Of a DNA stretch of 64,000 nucleotides, positions 62,950 through 64,000 are shown one piece after another. The stretch lies in assembly GCF_006739205.1 (NCBI RefSeq), contig NZ_AP019720.1, positions 1,860,001-1,924,000 of the forward strand, written 5' to 3'. The stretch comes from Streptococcus mutans. Its GTDB lineage: Bacteria > Bacillota > Bacilli > Lactobacillales > Streptococcaceae. The notes beneath the pieces were generated by a model. It searched no databases, was not told where the DNA came from, and worked only from the letters and a program-made list of their open reading frames with translations. The translations under genes and the position numbers were made by a program. Positions within the stretch are counted from its first letter, which is position 1; each line of letters begins with the position of its first letter.

Positions 62950-64000
62950 TTAAATAGGTTCTCTTTCTTCTTCCTGCTTTTTTCTTAATTGACGACTTTT
63001 TCTTAAAATACTAATGACAAATATTAAAGAAAGTAAGGTAATAAGGCTGCCATAGATAAGTCCTTGTGGGATATAATAAAGTTTTATCTGATGTTTACCT
63101 GACGGCAGCTTAAAGGCTAACATAGCATTCCAAACTTCCTGCGTTTTGACCGTTTTGCCATCTACTTTTACGTGCCAGCCAGCATTATAAGGAATAGAAG
63201 TAAATAAATAATTCTTACCTGAAACTTGTTTTACTTCTCCTGAAAGAGATAGTGAAGTTACTTTTTCAGGATTCCATTTAGCAATATGACCTTGCTTCAC
63301 GAAATTTGTGAAACTATCGTCATTGAAGCGATAGAGTTGCAAACCTGTTAAGTTAAGAGAACTATTATCTGTTAAACTGATTTCAAAGGTTTGTTCTTGG
63401 TCTTTGCTGTTGGAAGCAAGGCTCCAAAGCTGTGGGTTACGGTAACGATCAAAAACCGTGTAAGCTTGCCCATTCAAAGTGAATTTAAGATGATTTAAAT
63501 CTGTCGAATGAATTTGTGAAGAATACAAATAATATGAATTATTATCCTGTGGTGTCCAAGTCAAACGGATAGTACCCGGACGGTCTGAAGACTGACGTTT
63601 ATAAATTTGCTGTCCATTAGCATCATCAGCCAAAGCAACATTATCTAAAGACAGATTAGCTGCTTGATAAGGATCAAAAAGATTTTCAAGATTGTCCGAA
63701 AGACCATGATAAATCTGATTTTGATTAGCAACAACATCTTCCTTATCTAATTTTTCCCTTAGCATAGCACCATCACCCGAAAAACCCAAGCCAAAAACAG
63801 AAGTATTTTCTAACAGTTTAGCATTTCCCAGAGTTTGAATAGGATGATAATAATTAGACAAATCTTTTCTGGCAGAGTAAGTCCAAGTAGCATTATCCAC
63901 ATAATAACGTAAATTAACCAAAGCATCTGTTAAGGGCGTACCGCCAACATACATGGAAATAGCTGTTGAAGAAGGCAGACCAAGTCTTCCTAAAAATTCT
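62950..64000 (-). CDS. YfhO-family membrane protein, 3' part (runs off window)
   Basis: The minus-strand frame is open to the window edge; reading upstream of the first Met gives GLPSSTAIS, so the gene starts beyond 64000. The visible ~350 residues are the extracytoplasmic beta-rich region of YfhO proteins (YNAGWHVKVDGKTVKTQEVW and FKLPSGKHQIKLYYIPQG) followed by one membrane span and a KxRQLRKKQEEE tail. YfhO proteins are GT-C-like and in several Firmicutes add sugars to teichoic acid or other envelope polymers. The substrate here is unknown. Confidence 0.85.
   Translation of the reverse strand, partial: EFLGRLGLPSSTAISMYVGGTPLTDALVNLRYYVDNATWTYSARKDLSNYYHPIQTLGNAKLLENTSVFGLGFSGDGAMLREKLDKEDVVANQNQIYHGLSDNLENLFDPYQAANLSLDNVALADDANGQQIYKRQSSDRPGTIRLTWTPQDNNSYYLYSSQIHSTDLNHLKFTLNGQAYTVFDRYRNPQLWSLASNSKDQEQTFEISLTDNSSLNLTGLQLYRFNDDSFTNFVKQGHIAKWNPEKVTSLSLSGEVKQVSGKNYLFTSIPYNAGWHVKVDGKTVKTQEVWNAMLAFKLPSGKHQIKLYYIPQGLIYGSLITLLSLIFVISILRKSRQLRKKQEEEREPI

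Noticed and set aside
1..64000. CRISPR array
   Set aside because: No regularly spaced direct repeats were seen; the tandem units at 3251-3311 are only two and lie within the ribosomal operon.

Overview
The window is a low-G+C Gram-positive chromosome segment whose gene content points to Streptococcus mutans or a very close relative. The species call rests on recognition: a GH68 fructosyltransferase, a cell-wall-anchored GH66 dextranase, a trehalose PTS operon, a zinc-exporting P-type ATPase with a divergent MerR regulator, and S10 ribosomal operon order. No database search was possible.

Layout. 1-3921: 5' part of the S10 operon on the minus strand (rpsJ, rplC, rplD, rplW, rplB, rpsS, rplV, start of rpsC). 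4014-4763: a LexA/HdiR-like self-cleaving repressor with a 30-bp perfect palindrome between its promoter and its start. 4954-10570: fructosyltransferase, then the ctsR-clpC stress operon. 10728-12857: tsf and rpsB with promoter and terminator. 12899-18542: a large membrane protein, tRNA-Cys, an S66 carboxypeptidase (MccF-like) and the M13 endopeptidase PepO. 18627-23559: a dead gene, then treA, treB and divergent treR. 23905-32952: dextranase, dtd, relA, an exonuclease/endonuclease/phosphatase family protein, and an EIICBA sugar PTS with a perfect cre palindrome. 33096-35931: an IS30-family remnant abutting a truncated lacI-type regulator, rsmE, prmA and a small membrane protein. 35944-38695: DUF3013 protein, acetyltransferase, rarA, 6S RNA and tRNA-Lys(CUU). 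38715-40631: zinc-exporting ATPase.

40653-58220 is the unusual part. A 17-kb accessory island lies between zccE and its intact regulator gene zccR. It is bounded by a 284-bp direct repeat made of the zccE/zccR control region plus the first ~68 codons of zccR. The left copy is a truncated zccR and the right copy is the intact gene. The island has the accessory genes of a non-ribosomal peptide/polyketide locus: Sfp-type phosphopantetheinyl transferase, type II thioesterase, 3-hydroxyacyl-CoA dehydrogenase, MFS exporter and three ABC ATPase/FtsX-permease pairs. It has no synthase, only a ketosynthase-like scrap. The left half is strongly decayed: a nonsense codon in one permease, a dead second copy of rpoE (RNA polymerase delta), and a broken CPBP protease. 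It also holds an Rgg-type regulator facing a candidate short hydrophobic peptide gene. The right half (48.5-57.3 kb) looks intact and is probably an export/immunity module.

58014-64000: intact zccR, a YeiH-family membrane protein with a divergent LysR regulator, a lipoprotein, ferrochelatase, and the 3' part of a YfhO-type membrane protein that runs off the right end.

Most genes are on the minus strand. Terminator-like hairpins are listed where both stem and T-tract are visible. Where the longest reading frame began at an unlikely codon, the start was moved to fit the ribosome binding site and family length; each such case is noted.
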